Shown here one piece after another: positions 56,477 through 64,000 of a stretch of DNA of 64,000 nt; positions within the stretch are counted from its first letter, which is position 1; every line of letters starts with the position of its first letter. The DNA comes from Limibacter armeniacum (lineage in GTDB: Bacteria; Bacteroidota; Bacteroidia; Cytophagales; Flammeovirgaceae): NCBI RefSeq assembly GCF_036880985.1, contig NZ_JBAJNO010000009.1, forward strand, positions 496,001-560,000, given 5' to 3'. Under the pieces are notes generated by a model. The model saw nothing but the letters and a program-made list of their open reading frames with translations. It was not told the origin of the DNA and did not search any database. The position numbers and the translations under genes are program-made.

Positions 56477-57813
56477 GCCTGTTCTCCAGCGTTAAAGTTT
56501 CGGTCTTTGGTACTTGTCTGGTCCAGTGTGGTCAGGAAATAGTTTCTGAACCAGAACTGGATATTGGGGTTCCACCCGTTAAAGTCCCGGATAAAGTGGA
56601 ATGGCTCGAGCAGGATATCCTGTTCGGGCTTGCAGTTGGCAATGTGCATGTTGAAAAGGTTACGGATCTCCGAGCCTTTGCTGTTCATGCTGGACTTACC
56701 GGGGCTTGTGGCCACCAATGAGGCATGAACCCCCAAGGCATTGAAGATATAGCTGGTACCAATCTCCGAATCCTCATTGTAGGCTGCATCAAACTGCATG
56801 GAATTGGGCACCTCCTCAATGGTCCATCCTTCATAGAGTTTACCATCACTGGTGGTTTTCATCATAAAGGCAATCGACTTACCACTGTTTTCCACTCCAG
56901 ATAGAAAGGTGTCAAACTTGTCGTATTCAGCCTCCACCAGTGTACGTCTTTTCTCTGGCTCGAAGTTCTCCCATTCGCCTTTGTACTTCCATTCCATCCA
57001 CCAGTCGGGCATCTTGATGATGTAGCGGACGGTCATCTGGTTTTTCATCAGCTGGTACTTGAACTCCGGGATCATCTTGACCACGTCCAGCCATTTGGAC
57101 TGGCGGATGGAATCCCATGGGGCCAGTTCGTAGTATGCCTGTCCGGAAGACTCGCCACTAACGGGATAGATAAACTGATTGCCGTCTTTTCGCTCCTTCA
57201 CACTTTCAACGCTTCTGAAATATGGATTGATCACCGGCATATGGATGGTGGATGGGGAATCCTCGTTGTTTTCCTGCCAATTGGTGTTGATGTAGCAATC
57301 CTTGATAACGCCATCGTTTTTGTCCTGCAATCCCCAACGGCACCAAGCTGACTCATTGCACTTGAAACCTGCCACTTTCGAAAGGTTTTCATCAAAGATC
57401 AATGTCGGGAAGACGTTCCAGAACTTATAAAACTCGGTGGACATCTTCCGGAGGAAACGGCGGTAGTTAGAAGTCTGGAGAAAAGCTTCGATTTCCGGAT
57501 CTTTTATTGGTTTCAGCTTTTCGTTGCCGTCATCATCATAGTTGACCTCCCCATATACCAGACCGCCACTGATCAGGGCATTGGCTTTCCAATAAAGCGT
57601 AGCTGACAGTGTAGGTACCGCATTGATATCCTTGATAATCTTGTCAGGGTAGTCGTTACCAGGATCAAACCACTTGGCAACCTTGCCGCCTCCTTCGTCT
57701 TTGGCCAGTGGTGTTGCCGGCTGCTCCCCAGTGACACCCTGCTTGATCTCTCCAACATAGGCCGCATTGGTCTTTTTGGAGATATGTAAAAATGTTTGCT
57801 CTTGCCTGCTCAT
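56473..57813 (-). CDS. Phage portal protein
   Basis: 446-residue protein with portal features: 'PTLSATLYWKANALISGGLVYG' near residues 68-90 (quoted in part), a long helical and beta wing, 'FMMKTTSDGKLYEGW' and 'NSMQFDAAYNEDSEIG', then 'TSPGKSSMNSKGSEIRNLFN' and a C-terminal helical crown. The portal forms the dodecameric ring for DNA packaging. It overlaps its upstream neighbour by one base and its downstream neighbour by four. Confidence 0.78.
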   Translation of the reverse strand: MSRQEQTFLHISKKTNAAYVGEIKQGVTGEQPATPLAKDEGGGKVAKWFDPGNDYPDKIIKDINAVPTLSATLYWKANALISGGLVYGEVNYDDDGNEKLKPIKDPEIEAFLQTSNYRRFLRKMSTEFYKFWNVFPTLIFDENLSKVAGFKCNESAWCRWGLQDKNDGVIKDCYINTNWQENNEDSPSTIHMPVINPYFRSVESVKERKDGNQFIYPVSGESSGQAYYELAPWDSIRQSKWLDVVKMIPEFKYQLMKNQMTVRYIIKMPDWWMEWKYKGEWENFEPEKRRTLVEAEYDKFDTFLSGVENSGKSIAFMMKTTSDGKLYEGWTIEEVPNSMQFDAAYNEDSEIGTSYIFNALGVHASLVATSPGKSSMNSKGSEIRNLFNMHIANCKPEQDILLEPFHFIRDFNGWNPNIQFWFRNYFLTTLDQTSTKDRNFNAGEQA

Positions 57814-58130
57814 TAGTATCGCATCATTTTGCCGTTGAACCTGTGGATCAGGACAGCGTGGATAGTTCGCACATCACCAGTTTCGGGGTGTACCAATGTC
57901 AGGGTACGAGGTAGCCGTTTGCGCTTTGTTGTACCTGCCTGTGTTTTGACAGCTGGATCCACTTTGGCCACCTTTGCCCAGATGTAACCCTGCAATTGCA
58001 TGCGCCTACAATCTTTCTTGTGAGTACGGTTGTAGGTAAATACCTCAATATTGAATGGAATAGGTTCTCCTCTGTGGTCCTTCTTTTCCATTTCTGTCAG
58101 CACCTCCGATAGTTTGATGAATTGTTCCAT
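57813..58130 (-). CDS. Small phage protein upstream of portal
   Basis: 105 residues from ATG 58130 ('MEQFIKLSEVL'); the frame could start 15 bp earlier. It is basic, with a 'HKKDCRRMQLQGYIWA' segment and a C-terminal 'VLIHRFNGKMMRY'. It begins the late minus-strand operon. Function unknown. Confidence 0.6.
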   Translation of the reverse strand: MEQFIKLSEVLTEMEKKDHRGEPIPFNIEVFTYNRTHKKDCRRMQLQGYIWAKVAKVDPAVKTQAGTTKRKRLPRTLTLVHPETGDVRTIHAVLIHRFNGKMMRY

Positions 58131-58146
58131 GAGTGGAAAGTGCACA

Positions 58147-58182
58147 AAAAAAGCCTGTCTGGTGAGGACAGGCTTGGGGGAG
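58147..58182 (-). terminator. 36-bp repeated terminator, copy 1
   Basis: Hairpin with arms AAGCCTGTC / GACAGGCTT, identical over 36 bases to 58979-59014. It lies 13 bp beyond the stop of the 235-residue lipoprotein gene. On the minus strand the stem is followed by TTTTTT. Confidence 0.88.
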
Positions 58183-58195
58183 TGCTTTTTGAGGG

Positions 58196-58903
58196 TTAGT
58201 CGTAGTAGGTGATATCTCTAACTGCCATATCATTAAAATAACCTTTTGTACCATTTGGCTTTAGATTATATAGTACCATCTTCCTCCAGTTATTATTTTC
58301 ATCAAAATCAAAATATTCAGCATAAACAGTATCACACTGTTCTGAATAAAAAGAACCATTGACAGTAGTGAACCAACAGGTAATTGACATCTCACTTCTT
58401 TCACCTATTTTAATTGTTTCATTTCTTCCTGATGCAGTATCATCGCTTTCTTTAAAATAAATTAAAGACCATGATCCATTAGAAACTCTTACTGTATTGT
58501 CAAAAGAGTCAATAGTTCCATCACTTTTATAATTAGTTTGGATAGTTGTATCTCCTGCTAAATGCATAACTCCTAAATACCTTTGGATAATACTATCCTT
58601 AGAATAAGTTGGAACAACCATTTCACCATAGCTTCCGATTCTACTAGACGAAGGCTTTGTTTGCTGCTTCAATATTTCAAGGTCTTCTTGCTCAAAGAGA
58701 CCACTTTGATTAAAGTTTTTCTGAGAAAAAGAAGTTGTATCAACCAATGACCAAACACCAGACACTTGCTTTGCAGGCCCTGAATACATTACTTCTTTTT
58801 CAACATCTCCTTTCAAATCAAACAACTCTAAATCAGTGCTTTGCTTCTCATCACACCCTACAACAGTAATCAATAAGAGTAAAAAATAGGCGTAGAATTT
58901 CAT
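58196..58903 (-). CDS. Lipoprotein of unknown function (prophage cargo)
   Basis: 235 residues with lipoprotein signal ('TVVGCDEKQ', Cys17). The mature protein is beta-rich with no recognised family and has repeated 'YSGPAK', 'FTTVNGSFYSEQ'-like strands. AT-rich gene set between two identical terminators. Phage-encoded lipoproteins can block receptors or DNA entry for other phages (superinfection exclusion), which is a reasonable but untested role. Confidence 0.68.
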   Translation of the reverse strand: MKFYAYFLLLLITVVGCDEKQSTDLELFDLKGDVEKEVMYSGPAKQVSGVWSLVDTTSFSQKNFNQSGLFEQEDLEILKQQTKPSSSRIGSYGEMVVPTYSKDSIIQRYLGVMHLAGDTTIQTNYKSDGTIDSFDNTVRVSNGSWSLIYFKESDDTASGRNETIKIGERSEMSITCWFTTVNGSFYSEQCDTVYAEYFDFDENNNWRKMVLYNLKPNGTKGYFNDMAVRDITYYD

Positions 58904-58978
58904 TATAAAGAGTTTATAGCTTATGAAAAAATCATCTAATATTTAACGAAACTTCAAAGTTAATAAAACACAGTCAGT

Positions 58979-59014
58979 AAAAAAGCCTGTCTGGTGAGGA
59001 CAGGCTTGGGGGAG
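58979..59014 (-). terminator. 36-bp repeated terminator, copy 2
   Basis: Same 36 bases as 58147-58182, here 8 bp beyond the stop of the 276-residue lipoprotein gene. Confidence 0.88.
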
Positions 59015-59022
59015 GTGTTTTT

Positions 59023-59853
59023 TTAGTTGACTTTACCACCAAGGGCTTCATAAGCAATCAACACATTTTTGATTGCCGTTTTTTCTGCACTTGTTATTAC
59101 TCGGTCTCTGTAATATTGACGTCCATTATACCGTATTTTCACATTTTTACCATTTGCAATAGCTTTTGCTATTTCAATTTCTTTCTTACCTGCACTTAAT
59201 TCAATCCATTCCCATATCTGTCCAGACCCATGATCTGTTTTAACCTCCCTGTTTCTTTCTTCACTGATGTTATAAGTTTTGTCGCCAACTTTAATGATGT
59301 ACTTATCAATAAATAGCCAATCATCTGCAACATACTGGATAACAAACCACAGTGATGGAACATCATTTATTCCTCTTTTGCCAAAATATAGGTGAACGTT
59401 GCTTCTAGAGTTTACATATCTTGGTGATGATTTGTCATAGTACCAAGTTATGTTTCTGATGTCATCGTGTGACTTCCTCATATTTCGGGTAGCCTTTTCG
59501 ACCTTAAGCTTTGCTTGCTTTTTCTTCTCTTCAATTTTTTTTCTTGTAGCTTCTTCTTTTTTCTTGATTTCTACATCAACTTTCCCCAGAAGTACTTTGG
59601 CTTTTTCAGCTTCAGGTGATGATGGATGCTTTTCAAGTATAGCGGCAATGTCATCTTTTGCCTTCAAATAGTTCTTATATCCAAAATAGGATTCTGCACT
59701 TTCTAACAACTTTGATGCACCAAATTGACAATCATCAAGCTGAGCTTTCAATGTTTCATTTTCTTTCTTAAGTGCATCATACTGTTGTTGTGGAACTCCA
59801 CAACCGATTAAAAACACACAAAAGATTAGCGCAGATAATTTTGACTTGATCAT
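59023..59853 (-). CDS. Coiled-coil lipoprotein (prophage cargo)
   Basis: 276 residues with lipoprotein signal ('FLIGCGVPQQ', Cys18). A heptad coiled coil (about 22-45), a TPR-like helical pair (about 50-85), a long Lys/Glu-rich helix (about 85-125) and a C-terminal beta domain with many Trp and Tyr ('WFVIQYVADDWLFIDKY'). It may be an exclusion protein or an outer-membrane lysis partner; no family recognised. Confidence 0.68.
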   Translation of the reverse strand: MIKSKLSALIFCVFLIGCGVPQQQYDALKKENETLKAQLDDCQFGASKLLESAESYFGYKNYLKAKDDIAAILEKHPSSPEAEKAKVLLGKVDVEIKKKEEATRKKIEEKKKQAKLKVEKATRNMRKSHDDIRNITWYYDKSSPRYVNSRSNVHLYFGKRGINDVPSLWFVIQYVADDWLFIDKYIIKVGDKTYNISEERNREVKTDHGSGQIWEWIELSAGKKEIEIAKAIANGKNVKIRYNGRQYYRDRVITSAEKTAIKNVLIAYEALGGKVN

Positions 59854-60163
59854 GACTAGTGGGTTTTAATTGATTTTAGTTAGAATAAGTATTAAAAAGC
59901 TGTCTATAACCATTGTGAAGTAGGTTATGAGATACAGAATATAAGAAATTCAGAGTTTTTAACGTACCATATTTCAAGCAGTTCACCCTCGAATTTGTCC
60001 TAACACTATCAAGAACCCTGATTTTAGGCGGTGAGAAAAAAATGAAAGCGTTTTTTTCGGGGAAAGAGGAGCGGCCTGCCCTATCATCAGAGTGCAATTG
60101 CACCCCAATTTTAGATTTATGATATCTGATTCAGGGTATTTTTTCAGCAGCTAACGACAAAAG
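59854..60163. other. Gap without a recognisable gene
   Basis: A minus-strand 75-codon frame (59876-60103) has no credible coding character. The region probably holds the promoter of the 276-residue lipoprotein gene. Confidence 0.5.
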
Positions 60164-60195
60164 AAAAGCCTCGCCGGTTTATCCGACAAGGCTTG
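60164..60195 (-). terminator. Terminator of the methylase gene
   Basis: Arms AAGCCTCGCCGG / TCCGACAAGGCTT pair with wobbles around a short TTTA loop, 22 bp beyond the methylase stop. Confidence 0.75.
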
Positions 60196-60216
60196 TACTG
60201 TAGTTGCAATTGCAGC

Positions 60217-61023
60217 TTACTTCGGCAAGGTCAGTGGGTAGTTGGCAGTGAACACTTCCACCTTCTTCTTACGAGTTGTCCCCCGGTTGTTGACCGACAC
60301 CTGTTGCTCCAGACTTTCCTGGTACCAACCATTCCGCTTGGTGTATTCCTCCAGCAATGGACTCGGATAACTTGACAGCAGGAACTTACCCTCAATCTGC
60401 TCCAGTGCTTTCAGCAGCATTTCAAAGTCCTCCACCGTATAGCCATCATAATGACCACAGTCAGAGTTGAAGTAAGGCGGATCACAATAGAAGAAGGAGT
60501 CCGGACGGTCACGCCACTTGATCACACGGATAGCATCGGTACACTCCAGCTGTACATCCTGCAAACGGATACCATAATCTTCCGTAAAGCTGTCCCGCTT
60601 GTTCTTGATCTTGACTGAAGTGGTGCGCTTCTTTACATCATACCCCCAAGCATCCCCCAACTTGGCACTGAATGACTGGGCCGACAATACCCATACCGCC
60701 CAAGCTCGCTTGAGTGAGGAAAACATATCCGGGTTCTCATAGATCACCTTGGCCCGCCGATGCATATCCCTTGAGTGCAACGATATCCTGATCTCCTTCT
60801 CCAGTGAAACAAAATCATTCTGCACCACCTCATAGAAATTGATCAGCTCCCGGTTGGTATCGTTCAATACCTCCACATTGGACTTAGGCTTGAGGAAGAA
60901 CACAGCAGCTCCCCCGCAGAAGGGTTCAGCATACAGGTTGTGTTCAGGAAGCATCTGGATGATTTTGGAGGCAAGACGCTGCTTCCCCCCGTAGTAAGTG
61001 ACCGGAGTCTTAATGGTTTGCAT
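60217..61023 (-). CDS. DNA adenine methyltransferase (D12/Dam class)
   Basis: 268 residues from ATG 61023, where the family pattern starts ('TPVTYYGGKQRLASKI'). The SAM-binding motif is 'YAEPFCGGAAVFF' (Glu33-Pro-Phe-Cys-Gly-Gly), and the catalytic motif IV is Asp181-Pro-Pro-Tyr184. It transfers a methyl group to N6 of adenine; the target site is not predictable by eye. Without a restriction enzyme next door it is likely an orphan phage methylase that masks phage DNA. It divides the late genes into a minus and a plus arm. Confidence 0.93.
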   Translation of the reverse strand: MQTIKTPVTYYGGKQRLASKIIQMLPEHNLYAEPFCGGAAVFFLKPKSNVEVLNDTNRELINFYEVVQNDFVSLEKEIRISLHSRDMHRRAKVIYENPDMFSSLKRAWAVWVLSAQSFSAKLGDAWGYDVKKRTTSVKIKNKRDSFTEDYGIRLQDVQLECTDAIRVIKWRDRPDSFFYCDPPYFNSDCGHYDGYTVEDFEMLLKALEQIEGKFLLSSYPSPLLEEYTKRNGWYQESLEQQVSVNNRGTTRKKKVEVFTANYPLTLPK

Positions 61024-61143
61024 AAAAAATGGTTTTAAGTTCAAAAAAAGAATCATTAGAAAAATACCATTGCTGCAATGTCCTAACCTTTCCTCTTACA
61101 CTTTAAGACATATCCGTCCTAACCAAATCCAATCCTTTTAACC

Positions 61144-61166
61144 TCCTTCATTCCAAAATTGAAGGA
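61144..61166 (+). promoter_or_regulatory. Hairpin directly before the S49 protease start
   Basis: Arms TCCTTCA / TGAAGGA with a 9-base loop; the ATG begins 3 bp after. It could control translation of the protease/scaffold gene. Confidence 0.35.
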
Positions 61167-61168
61167 TT

Positions 61169-61803
61169 ATGAGTCACAACCTTATAAATGAAATCATCAG
61201 CTCACCGTTATGGATCACACCAAGTTATGCGCAGGCACAAATCCCGCAGCTTATGGCATTGCTCAACGGTAAGCTACTAATCTCAGCAGAAGAAGCACTT
61301 AAGAACCAGGAGGAAGCTGCCCCCCAAATGGCAACCATTGGCAATGCGTCAACCGGCAGTCGCTCCTTCAATATTGCCAGCATGGACTTGAGAGGACCGG
61401 TTACCAAATACGGGCAATGGTGTGGTCCCGCCGGGACCAAGCAAATGTCTCAATGGTTCCGTAACTTGGACAGCGATGCAAAAACGGATGCAATTGTCCT
61501 GCAACTGGACAGCGGTGGCGGTACCGCCATCGGCACACTCGAACTAATTGAAACCATCAGAAGCATAGAAAAGCCGGTGGTTGCATGGGTGGATAATATC
61601 GCTGCATCAGCCGCCTACTATATCGCAGCTGCTACGGATGAGATTATCACTTCCAGCAAGATGGATATGGTGGGCAGCATCGGTACCATGGCAGCCTTTG
61701 CCGACTTCCGAGGTGTACTCGAGAAACAAGGCGGCAAGTGGCACGAAATCTACGCCACCAAGTCCACCGATAAGAATGGCACCTTCAGAGCTGCCCTCGA
61801 GGG
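61169..61803 (+). pseudogene. S49-type phage head protease, 5' part, interrupted by an IS
   Basis: Residues 1-211 of an SppA/ClpP-like S49 peptidase: 'LQLDSGGGTAIGTLELI', nucleophile Ser147 in 'NIAASAAYYIAA', 'MVGSIGTM', and candidate base Lys198 in 'IYATKSTDKNG', 51 residues on as in bacterial SppA. The frame runs into the insertion sequence after 'FRAALEG' and stops at 61864 after 18 foreign residues. Joining 61803 to 63384 gives one continuous frame into the 3' part. It is the capsid maturation protease, probably made as a protease-scaffold fusion. Confidence 0.9.
61795..61803 (+). repeat. Target-site duplication, left copy
   Basis: CCTCGAGGG, 9 bp, identical to 63375-63383, next to the left end of the insertion sequence. 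Confidence 0.95.
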
Positions 61804-63374
61804 TAGGGTGTCCAAAACATTAGATTTTCTTCCGGTCAATTTGAGAGTGCTTTCATACGTCTAAGTACTTGATTTTCTTTTAGGTAATTAACCTCCCACT
61901 CCTTGATTTTGGACAGGAAAACCTGTTCCTGAGCGCTCTTGATATCGATATCCAATACCACCTTGCCAGCAAGTTTTCTTGTTACCAGTGCCAGGTAGAG
62001 CACATAGGAGGTGACACCATACAGCTTATTGGGAGACTTCCTGTACTTGAAGATGCCGAATAAAGACTCAATAACATCAGAAGAGCAATGCCAGCAGGCC
62101 TGCTCTTCCAGTTTCGAGACCTCTTCCTTCAGGTATGTTTTCACAGTTTCTATGAATTTATTCAGTTTCTCATAAGGTGTTACTGTCTCACAGTACGAGA
62201 GGCACACATCAATGCTTTCGGTGGATAATCCACTGTTCTTAAGGTGTTTGTTGATCTTGCAGGTGATAACAACAAGTGTTTCCAACTCCTTGACAATCTC
62301 GTTATGTTCCTGCAGGAAGGCAAAGCATTCCTGTTCTTCCCGGGTTAGGGTGGAATATTTTTTTTGTATCGCCAACACCCAATCGATAGTGGGCGTCAGA
62401 TTTAGGAAGCGGGAGTGGTCACGCTGCCTTGGCGGCAATAGGTAAGCCACAGGCTTCATAATGTTTTTGTGGGTGCAGGCTCCCAACGACTTCATGAAGG
62501 CGATATATCGATCATCTTTCTTGTAGCACCTTTCTGCCAGTAGCGCCAGCTGGTGACCAACATCCTTGACTCGGCAAAGTTCCGCAGCCTTGATACCTGC
62601 GACCAAATTGTTGTTCGAGTCGCTGATGACGTACTTAGGTGCCTTGCCTTGTGTCTGGGCCACCTCCTTCAGCACACGCTTGATCTGGTCAGCCTTCCAG
62701 GATTTCTGTACTTCTATGTGAAGTACATCCGCATCAGCGGTCGTAAGTACCTCTGCTGTGGTATTTTCTGCCTCCACGCCCAGTACCATCAGCATCCGTT
62801 CATCACCAATGGTCATGCATTCATCCACAATCAGGGCATACTCCTTGTCGGTAAAACGGCCTTCTCCTTGATTGAAAGAAAAATACCCCAGCTTCTTGAC
62901 CCAAGTCTCGACTGCGCTCTTGCTTGGAAGGCTGGTCAAGTGCCAGCCCAGTGCACTATTCAAATATTGCAGACAAGAAACCACACCCCGAAAGCTGCAG
63001 CCGCCCACTACATAGAGGTGTATACAGATACTCACCATCAAGACATTGTACTTATGTCCAGCTATGGGGAGCGAGTGCTCAGCTGGAGGACCTACAGATG
63101 ACAGCTGTTGCCGCAACTGCTTGTTCTCTCTTTCCAATGCCTTGAGCAACTGTTGGCTATTCTGATATTTCCCCTTCCAACTCCCTCTGCTTTTTTCCAG
63201 TGCACAGACCCTTCCGCGTAACTTCTTAACCGTGTAACGGTGATTAAACTTGTCCTGTAGCTGTTTTTGCTGTATGTTTACCGACATAAACTCTTTCCGT
63301 ATTTTGTGCGAAAATTTTATTTTCAGTTCAACACAAAAATGGCAAGAGTTTTTTTTATGCCTTTGGACACCCTA
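61804..63374 (-). mobile_element. Complete 1571-bp insertion sequence with 13-bp perfect ends
   Basis: Ends TAGGGTGTCCAAA at the left and its exact reverse complement at the right, flanked by a 9-bp duplication. It carries one transposase gene on the minus strand. The target CCTCGAGGG is itself almost a palindrome around a XhoI-like CTCGAG core. Family not assigned. Confidence 0.95.
61836..63287 (-). CDS. DDE-type transposase, family not assigned
   Basis: 483 residues filling the element. N-terminal coiled coil (about 20-65). Candidate catalytic triad: Asp in 'ALIVDECMTIG' (near 155), Asp in 'YVISDSNNNLVAG' (near 220), Glu in 'SSDVIESLFGIFKYR' (near 410). The spacing to Glu is long, implying an insertion domain between the second Asp and Glu. 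'GCSFRGVVSCLQYL' and 'SKSAVETWVKKLGYF' look like a DNA-binding region. It does not match IS3, IS30, IS66, IS110 or IS1182 patterns I know; a relation to other long DDE transposases with 'VD..IxIG' is possible. Confidence 0.85.
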   Translation of the reverse strand: MSVNIQQKQLQDKFNHRYTVKKLRGRVCALEKSRGSWKGKYQNSQQLLKALERENKQLRQQLSSVGPPAEHSLPIAGHKYNVLMVSICIHLYVVGGCSFRGVVSCLQYLNSALGWHLTSLPSKSAVETWVKKLGYFSFNQGEGRFTDKEYALIVDECMTIGDERMLMVLGVEAENTTAEVLTTADADVLHIEVQKSWKADQIKRVLKEVAQTQGKAPKYVISDSNNNLVAGIKAAELCRVKDVGHQLALLAERCYKKDDRYIAFMKSLGACTHKNIMKPVAYLLPPRQRDHSRFLNLTPTIDWVLAIQKKYSTLTREEQECFAFLQEHNEIVKELETLVVITCKINKHLKNSGLSTESIDVCLSYCETVTPYEKLNKFIETVKTYLKEEVSKLEEQACWHCSSDVIESLFGIFKYRKSPNKLYGVTSYVLYLALVTRKLAGKVVLDIDIKSAQEQVFLSKIKEWEVNYLKENQVLRRMKALSN

Positions 63375-63383
63375 CCTCGAGGG
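63375..63383 (+). repeat. Target-site duplication, right copy
   Basis: CCTCGAGGG, following the right end of the insertion sequence. Confidence 0.95.
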
Positions 63384-64000
63384 AGACTACAAACCAATGA
63401 TCGAGCAATCCCTCGATCCATTGAATATCAACTTCCACAACGATATCAAGGCCTTCCGGGGCGACAGGCTCAACCTCGATTTTGAGGATGTCCTAACCGG
63501 TAAAGTGTACTATGCCGATTTTGGAGATAAATCAGGAATGGCGGTCGGACTTGTGGACGGCATTGGCGATCTCAACTACGCACTCGAGAGAGCTGCTGCA
63601 CTTGCGGCCAAACGCCAGGAATCACAACAAACGCAACAAACCATGAGCATCTTCGGAAAAAACAAGTTTCCAAAATATTCAGAGCTGCCGAAGCTCGACC
63701 AAAGCGAAATCACTGCAGAGGCATTGCAGGAAGTAAACGAGGAACTGACGCAGCAAGGCGTTCAAACCTTCAGGCTATCCATGGCTTCTGAAGAGCAACA
63801 AACCGCTGACCAGACAAAACAGGTAACCGACCTGCAGGCCAAGGTAACCAACCTTGAGCAGCAACTTGAGCAAGCCAACCAAAAAGCTGCAGATGCTGAA
63901 GCCAAGGCAGCTGAACAGCAGGCACTGGCAGAAAAGTACTCCGCTCAGTTGGCTCTCAACCAGCAGACCGAACCAATCGCCGAACAGGACAAAGGCCCGG
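63384..64000 (+). pseudogene. Protease/scaffold gene, 3' part (continues beyond window)
   Basis: Continues the S49 gene: after joining, 'ALEG' is followed by 'DYKPMIEQSLDPLN', the end of the protease domain ('GKVYYADFGDKSGMAVGLVD'), then a linker with 'MSIFGKNKFPKYSELP' and a strong coiled coil ('QVTDLQAKVTNLEQQLEQ', 'QKAADAEAKAAEQQA') typical of a scaffold. The frame is open to the last base, so the stop lies outside. An ATG at 63649 could in principle start a free scaffold protein from the broken gene. Confidence 0.85.

Larger units (their letters stand above)
35951..64000. mobile_element. Prophage (incomplete on the left, continuing beyond the right end)
   Basis: Phage genes run from here to the end of the window: primase, tail proteins, tape measure, amidase, portal, connector, methylase and S49 protease/scaffold. 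The phage backbone is richer in G+C than the host gaps, while cargo genes inside it are AT-rich. The left edge lies within about 35945-35957 and cuts genes on both sides, so it looks like a deletion or rearrangement scar, not an attachment site. No integrase, repressor, terminase or capsid gene is visible; some may be to the right. The order portal-connector-tail on the minus strand and protease-scaffold on the plus strand, divided by the methylase, is unusual. Confidence 0.85.

Noticed and set aside
59876-60103. 75-codon minus-strand frame between methylase and lipoprotein genes
   Set aside because: No start context, no family, odd residue composition; it probably overlaps promoter DNA.
41399-61086. 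TGTCCTAA in three phage intergenic regions (41399, 59996, 61079) as an operator
   Set aside because: An 8-base word is expected about once in this much DNA by chance, the flanks differ and orientation relative to genes is not constant.
61804-61864. S49 protein ending naturally at 61864
   Set aside because: The last 18 residues are encoded by the insertion sequence end; the true continuation begins at 63384 in frame.

Overview
The window is chromosomal DNA of a Bacteroidetes bacterium, probably of the Cytophagales/Flammeovirga type. The evidence is a SusC/SusD pair driven by an ECF sigma factor and a FecR-type anti-sigma factor, a type IX secretion sorting domain, many SPII lipoproteins, PKD-domain surface proteins, a DUF983 protein and a promoter of the TTTG/TAnnTTTG type. 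Genus and species cannot be read from the sequence alone.

Layout, left part (1-35.4 kb, host). The first genes are the tail of a cystathionine beta-synthase and a cystathionine gamma-synthase/lyase (transsulfuration). They are followed by small secreted proteins, a PKD-array serine hydrolase lipoprotein, beta-barrel proteins, an AraC regulator, a DUF983 protein, and a divergent SDR/TetR pair whose intergenic region carries two tandem operators overlapping a promoter. From 26.8 down to 11.9 kb, all on the minus strand, lies a polysaccharide utilisation locus: ECF sigma, FecR, STN-containing SusC, SusD, two paralogous GH43 enzymes, a BNR/GH93-like enzyme with six ricin repeats and a type IX sorting domain, another GH43-like propeller enzyme, a GH5-like clan-A hydrolase and a lipoprotein aldose 1-epimerase. 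The enzyme set points to arabinan or arabinose-containing glycans. Further right are VOC, DinB and phosphoesterase genes, a catalase-peroxidase with a lipoprotein signal, a decayed IS30-like gene and an S1/P1 nuclease.

Right part (about 35.95 kb to the end, prophage). The left edge is a scar: a host gene (itself frameshifted) and a phage-side gene are both truncated at the same point. An IS3-family copy with a frameshifted orfB sits 140 bp inside. Phage genes that can be placed are a Toprim primase, portal, connector, tail completion, tape measure, two large tail proteins, amidase endolysin, spanin-like and holin-like proteins, a Dam-type methylase and an S49 protease/scaffold. The protease/scaffold gene is cut in two by a complete 1571-bp insertion sequence with perfect 13-bp ends and a 9-bp target duplication; removing it restores one open frame to the window end. 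The capsid, terminase and any integrase must lie to the right or be lost.

Inserted between the phage modules, visibly AT-rich and often on the opposite strand, are cargo genes: a ComEC-like MBL-fold hydrolase (40-41.3 kb), a membrane-anchored protein of unknown family (48.3-49.5 kb), a convergent AbiH/SIR2 pair with a small 3-TM protein (52.4-55.5 kb), and two lipoproteins (58.2-59.9 kb). Two cargo units are marked by direct repeats: a 21-bp repeat derived from the end of the connector gene around the 3-TM gene, and an identical 36-bp terminator after each lipoprotein gene. The most interesting candidate system is this set of interchangeable defence or exclusion cassettes, especially the AbiH/SIR2 pair, whose motifs run in parallel.
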